From positions 30,855 through 94,854 of the forward strand of contig JAEZJG010000002.1 in assembly GCA_023415795.1 (NCBI GenBank): a DNA stretch of 64,000 nucleotides, in the 5' to 3' direction. The DNA comes from Bacillota bacterium. GTDB taxonomy: Bacteria > Bacillota > Clostridia > Christensenellales > SZUA-584. Position numbers and translations under genes: made by a program. The notes below the pieces were generated by a model that saw only the letters and a program-made list of their open reading frames with translations, was not told the origin of the DNA and did not search any database. Shown piece by piece: positions 25,057-34,372 of the stretch. How positions within the stretch are numbered: the first letter of the stretch is position 1; each line of letters begins with the position of its first letter.

Positions 25057-25927
25057 ATTTTTTCTCCTTTGCATCCTGCAATTCTTTTAATATGGTCAGA
25101 TACCGCTGGTAACGGCTCTCGTTGATCTGTCCGCTAGCTACCGCTTCCTTCACGCCGCATTGCGGTTCTCTATCGTGCACACAGCCTACAAACCGGCACT
25201 GCTGCGCATAGGCACCTATGTCGTCGTACAGCGCGCTCAGTTCCGTTGGTTGTATGTCATTCGCTTCAAGAAAGGAGAAGCCGGGCGTATCCACCACCGT
25301 GCCTGAAAACCCCTCCAGCACCATCAGTTCGGCGTGGCGCGTGGTGTGCCGCCCTCTGTCCACTTTCTTGGACAACCCGCCGGTCTCCAGTGTCAGCCCG
25401 GAGAACAGTGCGTTCAGCAGCGACGATTTACCCGTCGCCGACTGCCCCGCAAAGCAAGTGCACCGGCCAGCCAGCTCCTCCTTGAGCAAATCCAACCCCT
25501 CACCCGATGCCGCCGATACACAAACGGACGAGCAAACGCCGTTGTATTCTTCTCGCAGCGCAGCCACATACGCGTTATCAGCCGCGTCGCATTTGTTGAT
25601 GACGAGCAGCGGCTTGATACCGGACATTTTCGCGTAAATGATGAGCTTATCGCAAAGAAGCTTATCTGCCGGGGGCTTGTGTGCCGACAGCACAATAGCG
25701 ATCATGTCCACATTGGCGACCCTCGGACGCTTCAGCTCATTCTTTCGCGGCAATATTTCTTCGATAAAGCCGGAGCCTGCCGATACCGAAAAGCTGACAA
25801 AATCGCCCGGCAGCGGTGTCATACCGTCAATGCGAAATCGACCTCGCGCCTTGCATTCGTGGGTGTGTTCGCTGTCGTCCAGCACATAATAAAAGCCGCC
25901 TATGCCTTTAAGTATACGTCCTGTCAT
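25049..25927 (-). CDS. rsgA: Ribosome small subunit GTPase RsgA
   Basis: A circularly permuted GTPase: N-terminal OB domain (GRILKGIGGFYYVLDD), G4 first (INKCDAA), then the P-loop GQSATGKSSLLNALF and G3 VDTPGFSF, and a zinc site with CRFVGCVHDREPQC. It assists late 30S assembly. I take the ATG at 25927, ten bases after the prkC stop, because it begins the OB domain; an ATG at 25948 is possible. Family proteins are close to its 292 residues. Confidence 0.95.
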   Translation of the reverse strand: MTGRILKGIGGFYYVLDDSEHTHECKARGRFRIDGMTPLPGDFVSFSVSAGSGFIEEILPRKNELKRPRVANVDMIAIVLSAHKPPADKLLCDKLIIYAKMSGIKPLLVINKCDAADNAYVAALREEYNGVCSSVCVSAASGEGLDLLKEELAGRCTCFAGQSATGKSSLLNALFSGLTLETGGLSKKVDRGRHTTRHAELMVLEGFSGTVVDTPGFSFLEANDIQPTELSALYDDIGAYAQQCRFVGCVHDREPQCGVKEAVASGQINESRYQRYLTILKELQDAKEKKYD

Positions 25928-25937
25928 CGTCCTGCTT

Positions 25938-27773
25938 TCATTTGACATCAATTGTAGTGCTGCTGATCTCAACGTTGTTCAGCAATATCCTTACCGTTTT
26001 TTGTCCCGCTGTCAGACATTTGATGTCCATGTTCAGCGGCAGCATACCAACCTCCGGTTGCATTTCCTGTGCAAAGCGAACGCTGCGCCCCTCCAGCATG
26101 TCTTCCACGATGATACGCAGAATTGAATCTTCTTCCGTGATATTGACGGTTGCTGAAAAGCTGCCGCTATACTGCTTATCCGTATACGCACTGATCCAGA
26201 GCGTCACTTCGCTTGCCAACGGGGTTTGTATACCCTGCTCCGGGCTTTGCGCCGTCACTGTACCCGCGGGCAAATCGCTCTCCTGTTCGTATACAAAGCA
26301 ATTGCTAAAGCCTGTGTCATACAAGAGCGGAATGGCTTGCCCCAGCATCGTCCCCACCGTCGGTGGTACCACGCCTGTCGGTTCACTCTCCCCCGAAACG
26401 ATTAGGCTGACAGAATCCTCCGGCGTCACAATGCTGCCGGCGTCGGGAGACTGGGCAATCACATGCCCCGGAACCACATCCGCAACCACCTCGTAGGATA
26501 CGGAATCCAGCGTTAACCCCATCTGTTCGATAAGCGCTGCCGCTTCATCAAGGCTTAGATCGTAAACATCCGGCATTAACAGATCGGAAGTACCGCTCGA
26601 GACGGTCAGCGTAACCGCCGCGCCTTTTTGCGTTTGGCTGTCTGCCAGCGGCATCTGTGCAATCACGTTGCCCAATGGCACCAAATTGCTGGACTCATAA
26701 TTCGTTGTCACAATGAAGCCCATCTCGGTCAGCTCTTGTGTGGCAGTATCCATATCCCTTCCAACCACATACGGCACGCTGAGCAATTCAGATGCCGCCC
26801 TGTTTATGGCATCGATCCCAAGCCATGCCGCCAGTGCCACACCGAGAACCAGCACCATCAGCACGCATATTTTCCATATTTTAAACTTTCTGCTGAGCTG
26901 CTTGAGGTTTGCCGTCAGTGCGGGGTGCTGATAAGGCAGATCAATGAAGTCTCCGCTGGGGTTTACCAACGCCCTCACCAGATCGTCCCTGAGCGCATCC
27001 ATTGAGCGGTATCTGTCTCGTTTATTTTTACTGGTTGTTTTGAGTATGATTTTATTGATGGAGGCGGACAGTGCAGGGTTTTTCTGCACAGGTGGTGTTA
27101 TTTGCTCATTGATGTGCTTGAGAGCCACCGAAACCGTTTGATCTCCGGTGTAGGGCAGCTCACCCGTCGTCATTTCATAGAGCATAATGCCCAGTGAATA
27201 GATATCGGTACGCGCGTCCACGCTTTCGCCCCGTGCCTGCTCCGGTGATACATAATAGACCGACCCAATCACCTGAGACTCCGTCTCATGGCGGGCTGAC
27301 AGGCTTTTTGCAATACCAAAATCCGTGACCTTGGCATTGTTATCTGCATCTATCAATATGTTCTGCGGTTTGATATCCCGGTGTATGATACCGCGCTTAT
27401 GTGCTGCGGATAACGCCGAACAAACCTGTATGGCGTATTGAATCGCTTCTTTTTCCTCAATGACCTGCGACATATCGATCAACGATTTGAGGGTTCGCCC
27501 TTCGACGTATTCCATAACCATGTAATATACGCCTTCATCGCAGCCTATATCGGTAACGCGAACGATATTATCGTGCTCCAGCAAGAATGCCGCGGACGCT
27601 TCCTTCTTGAAGCGGTTGACGTATTCCGCGTTGTCCGAGAACTTGTCTTTTAGCACCTTGACCGCAACAAACCGCCCCGTCTTCTTGCACAGCGCCTTAT
27701 AGATCAGTGCCATGCCGCCCACATCGATGCTTTCAGTAATGGCATATCTGCCGCCCAATACGCGTCCTATCAT
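25938..27773 (-). CDS. prkC: PASTA-domain Ser/Thr protein kinase (PrkC/PknB family)
   Basis: A 611-residue bitopic kinase. The kinase domain has K39 (VAVKVL), HRDIKPQN at 131-138 and DFG at 151-153. A membrane helix spans about 300-320, followed by three PASTA repeats (about 331-393, 397-462, 468-533) and a C-terminal beta domain. PASTA repeats bind muropeptides, and PrkC signals growth and spore germination. The glycine loop is odd: IDVGGM, with D17 where IGxGGM is usual. It is coupled to prpC by ATGA. Confidence 0.96.
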   Translation of the reverse strand: MIGRVLGGRYAITESIDVGGMALIYKALCKKTGRFVAVKVLKDKFSDNAEYVNRFKKEASAAFLLEHDNIVRVTDIGCDEGVYYMVMEYVEGRTLKSLIDMSQVIEEKEAIQYAIQVCSALSAAHKRGIIHRDIKPQNILIDADNNAKVTDFGIAKSLSARHETESQVIGSVYYVSPEQARGESVDARTDIYSLGIMLYEMTTGELPYTGDQTVSVALKHINEQITPPVQKNPALSASINKIILKTTSKNKRDRYRSMDALRDDLVRALVNPSGDFIDLPYQHPALTANLKQLSRKFKIWKICVLMVLVLGVALAAWLGIDAINRAASELLSVPYVVGRDMDTATQELTEMGFIVTTNYESSNLVPLGNVIAQMPLADSQTQKGAAVTLTVSSGTSDLLMPDVYDLSLDEAAALIEQMGLTLDSVSYEVVADVVPGHVIAQSPDAGSIVTPEDSVSLIVSGESEPTGVVPPTVGTMLGQAIPLLYDTGFSNCFVYEQESDLPAGTVTAQSPEQGIQTPLASEVTLWISAYTDKQYSGSFSATVNITEEDSILRIIVEDMLEGRSVRFAQEMQPEVGMLPLNMDIKCLTAGQKTVRILLNNVEISSTTIDVK

Positions 27774-28495
27774 AGGCCGGCACCATCCATTTCCGCGATA
27801 ACGACAGTGACATTATCAAGCCCGCCGCCCACCAGCGCCGCGTCAATAAGTTTATCCGCCGCCGCTTCGATGCCATCCTTTAAAATTGCGGCAATTTTAT
27901 CATCCGGCACAGCATTGTTTAAGCCATCGCTGCACAGCAGCAGCACATCGCCGGGGAGCAGTCCGATTGTAAGGGTATCCACCTCAATGCCGCTCTCCGA
28001 CCCAATGGCGCGGGTGATGATGTTGCGGTACGGATGATGCAATGCTTCCTCCTTGCTGATGTATCCGTTATCGATCAGCATCTGTACATAGGAGTGATCC
28101 TTGGTAAGCTGTTCCAGCTTGCCCGATCTGTATAGATAAGCACGAGAATCACCCACATGCCCGATCAGTGCATTATTCCCCCGAACGAGTACCAACGTAG
28201 CTGTGGAGCCCATGCCTTGCAGCGCCTTGTTACGCAACGCTTGCTCCCACACACATTTGTTGCAGTCAGAAAGCAGCACTATGATTGATTCAGGCGTAAT
28301 CGCGGCTGTCATGTTGTCATCAAGAAAGCGCTTAGCCTTTTCCACAACGATTTGGCTGGCTACCTCGCCGCCGTTGTGGCCGCCCATACCGTCGGCAACA
28401 ACGGCAAACAGACAGCCGTCTTTTTCGGCTGCAAAGCAGCTGTCTTCGTTGCTCTTTCGGACGTGCCCGACATGCGTTCTCAGATAATAGGTCAT
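27770..28495 (-). CDS. prpC: PP2C-type protein phosphatase
   Basis: A 241-residue PPM phosphatase starting MTYYLRTHVGHVRKSNEDS, with the metal motifs VVADGMGGHNGGEVAS, GHVGDSRAYLY, LCSDGLNN and GLDNVTVV. It reverses PrkC phosphorylation. The ATG at 28495 overlaps the rlmN stop as ATGA; an in-frame ATG further upstream lies inside rlmN and is unlikely. Confidence 0.96.
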   Translation of the reverse strand: MTYYLRTHVGHVRKSNEDSCFAAEKDGCLFAVVADGMGGHNGGEVASQIVVEKAKRFLDDNMTAAITPESIIVLLSDCNKCVWEQALRNKALQGMGSTATLVLVRGNNALIGHVGDSRAYLYRSGKLEQLTKDHSYVQMLIDNGYISKEEALHHPYRNIITRAIGSESGIEVDTLTIGLLPGDVLLLCSDGLNNAVPDDKIAAILKDGIEAAADKLIDAALVGGGLDNVTVVIAEMDGAGL

Positions 28496-29496
28496 TTTCC
28501 CTCTCTTTTCAGCTTGAGCTGGCCGCAAGCGCCTTCAATCTCGCTGCCCAGTGCCCGGCGCATTGTTGCGCTTAAGCCCTCCTTCTCCAGAGCAGCCACA
28601 AATGCGTAGGCCTCCTTTTCAAAGGGCGGGACAAAACCGCCCACAGCTTCATTAAGCGGTATAACGTTGATATGGCAGCTCAGGCCCTTAAGCAACTGCT
28701 TCAGCGCGCTTCTGTCCTCTGCGCTGTCGTTGAACCCGCGAATCAATGTGTACTCAATTATAACGCGCCTGCCGGTTTTTTTAAAGTAGTCCCCGGCGGC
28801 GGCGATCACCTCTTTGACCGTGTAGGCTTTGGCAACAGGCATGATGATACGCCTCTTGTCGTCCGTTGCGGCGTGCAGCGAGATACACAGCGTCAGCGGC
28901 AAACCCTCTTCCGCAAGCTTTTTCATGCCCGGTACGAGGCCGCAGGTGGACAACGACACATGACGCAGACCGATACCAAAATCCAATTGAAGCGCGCGGA
29001 CAAAGGCAAGCACATTATCCAAATTGTCCAGCGGCTCGCCCGAACCCATCAGCACCACATTGGATATATCGCCGTCTTCCTTAGCCGCAATCAGCTGCGC
29101 CATCATCTCTCCCGCTGTCAGGTTGCGCACCAGTCCGTTGGCGCCCGAAGCACAGAACGCACAGCCCATCGCACACCCCAACTGCGTGGAAACGCACAGC
29201 GTACGCCCGTGGTGATACTGCATCACGACGCACTCCACCAACCCGCCGCCATGCAGTGCCAGCAGCAGCTTGATGGTGCCGTCTTTGGCGACATGCTTCT
29301 CTGCCACGCGCGCGTAGCCCTCGGCATAGGTGTCGCGCAGCCTTTCGCGCAGCTCCTTTGGCAGATTGGTCATGCCCTCAAACGGCACACCCTTAATCAG
29401 CCAGTTTTTGAGCTGCTTAGCGGCAAACGGCTTCGCGCCCATCTGGGTCAGCAGCATTTCCAATTCTTTTACGCTTAAGGACAACAGTTCATTCAT
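28492..29496 (-). CDS. rlmN: 23S rRNA A2503 / tRNA A37 C2-methyltransferase
   Basis: A 334-residue radical SAM enzyme. The cluster motif is CAMGCAFCASG, followed by the SAM-binding GSGEPLDNLDNV, and the C-terminal cysteine that resolves the methyl adduct is in EIEGACGQL. RlmN methylates C2 of A2503 and of tRNA A37. It overlaps rsmB by 8 bases. Confidence 0.96.
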   Translation of the reverse strand: MNELLSLSVKELEMLLTQMGAKPFAAKQLKNWLIKGVPFEGMTNLPKELRERLRDTYAEGYARVAEKHVAKDGTIKLLLALHGGGLVECVVMQYHHGRTLCVSTQLGCAMGCAFCASGANGLVRNLTAGEMMAQLIAAKEDGDISNVVLMGSGEPLDNLDNVLAFVRALQLDFGIGLRHVSLSTCGLVPGMKKLAEEGLPLTLCISLHAATDDKRRIIMPVAKAYTVKEVIAAAGDYFKKTGRRVIIEYTLIRGFNDSAEDRSALKQLLKGLSCHINVIPLNEAVGGFVPPFEKEAYAFVAALEKEGLSATMRRALGSEIEGACGQLKLKREGK

Positions 29497-30760
29497 CTCT
29501 TTGTATCACCGCAATGTAAAACCCGTCAGAATCCGCTATGTGCGGGTAGATCGTTTCAGGCTTTCCCTTATATTGATAACCGGCGTGATCGCGGACAAAT
29601 GTGTCCGTGATACCCTCATTCTCTTCCCTGTTGATGGAGCAGGTGGAATAAATCAGCCTTCCGCCCGGCTTCACATACCCGGCACATGTCTCTAAAATCT
29701 CACGCTGCAGCTTGACAAGTGCCCCGATATCCTCCGGCTTGCGGGTATAGCGTATGTCGGGGCTGTGCGCCATCAAGCCCGACGCACTGCACGGCATGTC
29801 CGCCAGCACCACATCGAAGCTGCCCGCCAGCTGCGGTTCAAAGACCGACGCATTGCGCAGCTCGCAGCGGGCGGTCACGTCCAGTCGCTCATAGTTCCTG
29901 CGCATCATATCCACACGGTGCTCGTGCACATCCCAAGCGGTGATGTCCAGCTCTCCCGCCGCCAACGCCGCGGCAAATGCGCTCTTGCCGCCCGGTGCGG
30001 CGCAGCAGTCCAGCAGGCGTTCGCCCTTTTGGACATTCGCCGCCAGCACAGCGCGCATCGCGCTTTCAGATTGCACGGCAATCCACCCCTCTTGATAGAT
30101 CGGCATGCCTTCAATATCCGACATGCCCGCAACCAGATACGCACCTTCCACCTTGCCCTTGCGATACTCCAGCCCGAGCCTTGTCAGCTCTTCCTCCAAG
30201 GCTTGCGGTGTTGTCTTGAGCGTGTTGACGCGCACAACAGTGTCATGCGGGGCACGATAGGTCAGCAGCTCTTCCGCAAAATCGTAGCCGAATACGGTTA
30301 TGTATTTCTCGCACATCCACAGCGGATAACTGGCTGCCACAGACAACGCCTGCGCATTCCCTCCCTGCGGATAGCGGATATCATTCCGCCCCCTGTCGAG
30401 CGCGCGCAGCACGCCGTTTACGAAACCAGCCGTTTGCGGTTTGATACGCTTCGCCATCGTGACGCTCTCGTTCACAGCTGCGTGCGTATCCACGTTCAGA
30501 AACAGCAGCTGGCACGCGCCCAGACGCAATATGTTGCGGACGCTGCCATGCACACGCCCTGATTTTATAAATCCGCTAAGAGCGTGATCAATGCGAATGA
30601 GGTTTTCCAAAGTGGTGAGTACCAAGCGTGTCGCAAAACGCCGGTCTCCATCAGACAGCGACGGCGGCAGGTGCTTCTTCAATGCCAGCGCTGTATATGA
30701 GCCGTCCCGCATCACCGCAGTCAGCGCATCGTAAGCGGCTTGGCGTGCGTTTACAGGCAT
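29489..30760 (-). CDS. rsmB: 16S rRNA m5C967 methyltransferase
   Basis: A 423-residue protein: N-terminal NusB-like RNA-binding domain (VNARQAAYDALTAV to about residue 135), then a Rossmann methyltransferase with LLDCCAAPGGKSAFAAAL, ADMPCSASGLM and IYSTCSINREENE, the two catalytic cysteines of m5C enzymes. Start ATG overlaps fmt by 10 bases. Confidence 0.96.
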   Translation of the reverse strand: MPVNARQAAYDALTAVMRDGSYTALALKKHLPPSLSDGDRRFATRLVLTTLENLIRIDHALSGFIKSGRVHGSVRNILRLGACQLLFLNVDTHAAVNESVTMAKRIKPQTAGFVNGVLRALDRGRNDIRYPQGGNAQALSVAASYPLWMCEKYITVFGYDFAEELLTYRAPHDTVVRVNTLKTTPQALEEELTRLGLEYRKGKVEGAYLVAGMSDIEGMPIYQEGWIAVQSESAMRAVLAANVQKGERLLDCCAAPGGKSAFAAALAAGELDITAWDVHEHRVDMMRRNYERLDVTARCELRNASVFEPQLAGSFDVVLADMPCSASGLMAHSPDIRYTRKPEDIGALVKLQREILETCAGYVKPGGRLIYSTCSINREENEGITDTFVRDHAGYQYKGKPETIYPHIADSDGFYIAVIQRDE

Positions 30761-31674
30761 ACGTTGCCGCCCAGCGATTTGCCGCAGAAATATTCCTTAG
30801 GTTTCATGCGGCGGCAGCAGGGAGCCTGCATCTCCTCGACGCGCAGCAATCCATCGCCCGTGCCGATCACAAGACCGCACTTGTTGTCCGACTGCACAAT
30901 GTGCCCCGGTTCAGCCGTGCCGGCCTCAACAGAAGCGCGCCATATCTTGATAACCTCTCCGCCCACTGTGGCATATGCGCCCATCACCGGATCGAGCGCA
31001 CGCACAAGGTTGCGTATCTCAACAGCGGGCTTGCTCCAGTCTATCTGCCCCAGTTCCTTGGACAGCGGCGGAAAGTAGCTGGATTTCGCTTCGTCCTGAG
31101 GTGTGCGCTCTGCCGTGCCTGCGGCGATGTCCTTGAGAGTCTCCGTCAGCAGCTTTGCCCCCACGTCAGCCAGCTGCGTATACAGCTCGCCGCCCGTCAT
31201 ATTATCATCAATGGGCACTTCCGTCATCGAAATGATGTCGCCTGTGTCCAGGCCCACATCCATGTACATGATGGTAACGCCTGTCCTGCTTTCGCCGTTG
31301 ATGATTGCCCACTGTATGGGTGCTGCTCCCCGATATTGAGGAAGCAAGGACGCGTGCACGTTGACGCAGCCCATTGGCGGTATATCCAGTATCTCCTTGG
31401 AGAGAATTTGCCCGAATGCCGCTGTAATGATGAGGTCCGGCGCAAGCGCTTTGAGTGCCGCGACACCCTCCGGCGTTTTGATGCGCTGAAACTGCAACAC
31501 AGGAATTCCATGCTTCTCTGCCAGCTCTTTGACGGGAGGCGGCATCAGCTTATGCCCGCGCCCGCTCTTACGATCCGGCTGCGTCACCACAGCCGCTATA
31601 TCATATCCGCCGTCCAGCAGCGCCTGCAAGCTGGGCACTGCAAACTGCGGCGTTCCCATAAATACGATCTTCAT
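30751..31674 (-). CDS. fmt: Methionyl-tRNA formyltransferase
   Basis: A 307-residue Fmt: MKIVFMGTPQFAVPSLQALL, catalytic region VHASLLPQYRGAAPIQWAII (residues NVHASLLPQYRGAAP are diagnostic), HMGxD-like aspartate in MYMDVGLDTGDI, and a C-terminal tRNA-binding beta barrel. It formylates initiator Met-tRNA with 10-formyl-THF. It is coupled to def by ATGA. Confidence 0.97.
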   Translation of the reverse strand: MKIVFMGTPQFAVPSLQALLDGGYDIAAVVTQPDRKSGRGHKLMPPPVKELAEKHGIPVLQFQRIKTPEGVAALKALAPDLIITAAFGQILSKEILDIPPMGCVNVHASLLPQYRGAAPIQWAIINGESRTGVTIMYMDVGLDTGDIISMTEVPIDDNMTGGELYTQLADVGAKLLTETLKDIAAGTAERTPQDEAKSSYFPPLSKELGQIDWSKPAVEIRNLVRALDPVMGAYATVGGEVIKIWRASVEAGTAEPGHIVQSDNKCGLVIGTGDGLLRVEEMQAPCCRRMKPKEYFCGKSLGGNVCL

Positions 31675-32126
31675 TGACTCTCCTCTGATAACATCTTGTC
31701 CACGAACAGCACACCGTCCAGATGATCGATCTCGTGGCAGAACACGCGAGCGGTCAGACCCGTAATCTCCTCCTTATGGCGCTTTCCCTCCCTGTCCACA
31801 TAAGTTACCTTTATCTTCTCAGGGCGCTTTACCGGCCCACGAACACCGGGCACCGAGAGGCAGCCTTCCTCCTCCACCAGCTCACCGGAAGTCGACAGAA
31901 TTTTCGGGTTAATCAGCTCGTAAAACCTGCCGTCGAATTCCACAATCGCGATGCGGCGCAGCACGCCTACCTGAGGCGCGGCCAAGCCCACCCCCGCTTC
32001 AACATGCAGCGTGTCCTTCATATCGTCCAGCAACTGCAACACATGCTTATTGATGCATTTGACCTCGCGTGATATTTTACGCAACTCCGGGTTCTTTGTG
32101 CCCGTCACCATGCTGCGAATTGCCAT
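31671..32126 (-). CDS. def: Peptide deformylase
   Basis: A 151-residue metal hydrolase with the three family motifs GVGLAAPQVG, EEGCLSVPG and HEIDHLDG. The cysteine and two histidines bind Fe2+ or Zn2+. It removes the formyl group from nascent proteins, partner to Fmt next door. It starts 12 bases after the priA stop. Confidence 0.97.
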   Translation of the reverse strand: MAIRSMVTGTKNPELRKISREVKCINKHVLQLLDDMKDTLHVEAGVGLAAPQVGVLRRIAIVEFDGRFYELINPKILSTSGELVEEEGCLSVPGVRGPVKRPEKIKVTYVDREGKRHKEEITGLTARVFCHEIDHLDGVLFVDKMLSEESQ

Positions 32127-32138
32127 ATATGCCTCCGT

Positions 32139-34367
32139 TTATAACATGCTCTGCGGGTTGATCTCCAAACCAAACGCGCAGTCCTTGTAATGCTTTGTGT
32201 CCGTATAAATATATAATCTTTTTCTCAGCTGTGCAAGCCGTTCATCATTCAGCGCCTTGATGAGTATCTGCCAGCGGGCGTTGCCGTTGATCTTGCGGAT
32301 GGGTGCTTCGCTGGCATCCAGCAGCAGCACCGCCTCCTTGATATCCTCCAGCTCACGCTCCAAACCCTCGCTGAAATCAAGGCAGGCTTCGCGCACCTTT
32401 TTTTCATCCTTGCCGGAGAACACGATACGGAAGAATACCGAGTAGGGCGGCAGCAGCGCCTCGCGGCGCACGTGCATCTCTTCCGCAAAGAACGTGGTGA
32501 AATCGTGCTGACGCGCCAGATCCACCGCGTAATGCTCCGGGCTGTACGTTTGCACCACCACCTTGCCGGGGTTCTTTCGTCCCGCGCGTCCCGACACCTG
32601 TTCCAACAGCTGAAACGTTTTCTCAGGGCTGCGGAAATCCGGAATGTATAGCGAACTGTCTGCCGACACCACGCCCACCAGCGTCACATTGGCAAAATCC
32701 AGCCCCTTGGCGATCATCTGAGTGCCGATCAGTATATTCGCTTCACCGTTTTTGAACTGCTCGTATATCTTCAAATGCGCATCCTTGCCGCGCGTAGTGT
32801 CCATATCCATGCGCAGCACACGTGCATCGGGGAAAAGCTCCTTCACCTGCTCCTCCACCTGCTGTGTGCCGATGCCGTATTGCTTGAGATACGGTTTGCT
32901 ACAGGCCGGACACACGGTTTGCAGCAGCCGCGTGCGTCCGCAGTAGTGGCACAGCAGCTTTTGACGGCTGGTGTGGTACGTCATCGTGACCTCGCAGTTG
33001 TCGCAGTATTCCACGTAGCCGCAGCCGCGGCACATCACAAAGGTGGAATAGCCGCGCCTGTTGATGAACAGCATCACCTGCCGTCCGTCCGCCAGTGCTT
33101 TGCTGATTTCATTATACATCAACCCAGAGAAAATGGTGCGGTTGCCGCTGACCACTTCCTCGCGCATATCCACAATCTCTACATCTGGCAGCTGTAAGCC
33201 AAAAAGTCGGTTTTTCATCTCGATAAGCGTGTAGATACCGTTCTTTGCTTTGATGTAGCTTTCCACGGAGGGTGTGGCAGAAGCCAGCAGCAGCGCCGCC
33301 GACTCGATATTGGCGCGCATACGAGCCACCTCGTGCGCGGTGTATTTGGGGTGTGTATCCGATTTATAGCTGGTTTCGTGTTCCTCGTCGATGATGATGA
33401 CGCCCACATCGCGCAGCGGCGCAAACACGGCTGAACGTGCGCCGATCACCACTTTGGCGCGTCCCGTCGCCATCCGCTTCCATTCATCGTAGCGTTCGCC
33501 CGGTGTCAGCGTGGAGTGGTAGACCGCGATCTCCTGCCCGATGCGTCGCTGGAACATTGACACCAACTGCGGCGTCAGCGAGATCTCCGGCACCAGCACG
33601 ATGGCGCTCTTGCCATGAGCCAGGCAATGGCGCACGATGGCGATATAAACCTCCGTCTTGCCGCTGCCCGTAACGCCGTGCAGCAAGAACTTTCCCGGCG
33701 CGGACGTAACGGCATTGACCGCTGCTATTTGATCCTCCGTCAGCACGAAATCCTCTTCGCGCTGCGCATACGGCTGCGGACTGCGCAATGTTTCCACAAG
33801 ACCTATGGACACCGCTCCCTTTTTCTCTAGCGCTGCCGCTGCCGCAGAAAAATCGTGCACGTATTGCTCCAGCTCGGAGGCTTTCAAGGGGCTGCGGAGT
33901 CTCAAAGCCTCCAGCAAAGCCAGCTGCTTGGGCGCTTTAACCTTGCCATCGGCGGTTTTCATTGACGCGATGAACGTTTCAAAGGCTTCATCATCCAGCA
34001 GCAGCGTATATTCCTTCTCGAAGCGGTCGCGAACACGCCCCCCGCGCATCTCGGCTGGGAACATCAAACGCAGTGCGGCTGCCAATGTGGTGTGATAGTA
34101 ACGGCGCATAACCTGCGCTAGCTTAATCTGCCCCGGCGTCAGCGCCGCGAAGTCGGACAGCACGCTGTGAACAGACTTCATGTCCTCACCTTTATATTCG
34201 CAGGTATCAGACAGCGCGATTACATAGCCCTCCCTCAGCACATTGCCGCGCCCGAAGGGTACATGCACCCGAAAGCCGATCTCCAATAACATGCCGGAGG
34301 GAATGCGATATTCAAACACCCGATCGACGTCTGAGTGCACGATATCCACGATCACCCTTGCGTACAT
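32139..34367 (-). CDS. priA: Primosomal replication restart helicase PriA
   Basis: A 742-residue PriA: N-terminal DNA-binding domain (YARVIVDIVHSDVDRVFEYRIP), Walker A GVTGSGKTEVY, DEEH, paired zinc cysteines from CRGCGYVEYCDNC to CPACSKPYL, and helicase motif SGRAGRK. It reloads the replisome at repaired forks. AGGTGA five bases before ATG 34367 sets the start; an upstream ATG would run into coaBC. Confidence 0.96.
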   Translation of the reverse strand: MYARVIVDIVHSDVDRVFEYRIPSGMLLEIGFRVHVPFGRGNVLREGYVIALSDTCEYKGEDMKSVHSVLSDFAALTPGQIKLAQVMRRYYHTTLAAALRLMFPAEMRGGRVRDRFEKEYTLLLDDEAFETFIASMKTADGKVKAPKQLALLEALRLRSPLKASELEQYVHDFSAAAAALEKKGAVSIGLVETLRSPQPYAQREEDFVLTEDQIAAVNAVTSAPGKFLLHGVTGSGKTEVYIAIVRHCLAHGKSAIVLVPEISLTPQLVSMFQRRIGQEIAVYHSTLTPGERYDEWKRMATGRAKVVIGARSAVFAPLRDVGVIIIDEEHETSYKSDTHPKYTAHEVARMRANIESAALLLASATPSVESYIKAKNGIYTLIEMKNRLFGLQLPDVEIVDMREEVVSGNRTIFSGLMYNEISKALADGRQVMLFINRRGYSTFVMCRGCGYVEYCDNCEVTMTYHTSRQKLLCHYCGRTRLLQTVCPACSKPYLKQYGIGTQQVEEQVKELFPDARVLRMDMDTTRGKDAHLKIYEQFKNGEANILIGTQMIAKGLDFANVTLVGVVSADSSLYIPDFRSPEKTFQLLEQVSGRAGRKNPGKVVVQTYSPEHYAVDLARQHDFTTFFAEEMHVRREALLPPYSVFFRIVFSGKDEKKVREACLDFSEGLERELEDIKEAVLLLDASEAPIRKINGNARWQILIKALNDERLAQLRKRLYIYTDTKHYKDCAFGLEINPQSML

Positions 34368-34372
34368 GAAAA

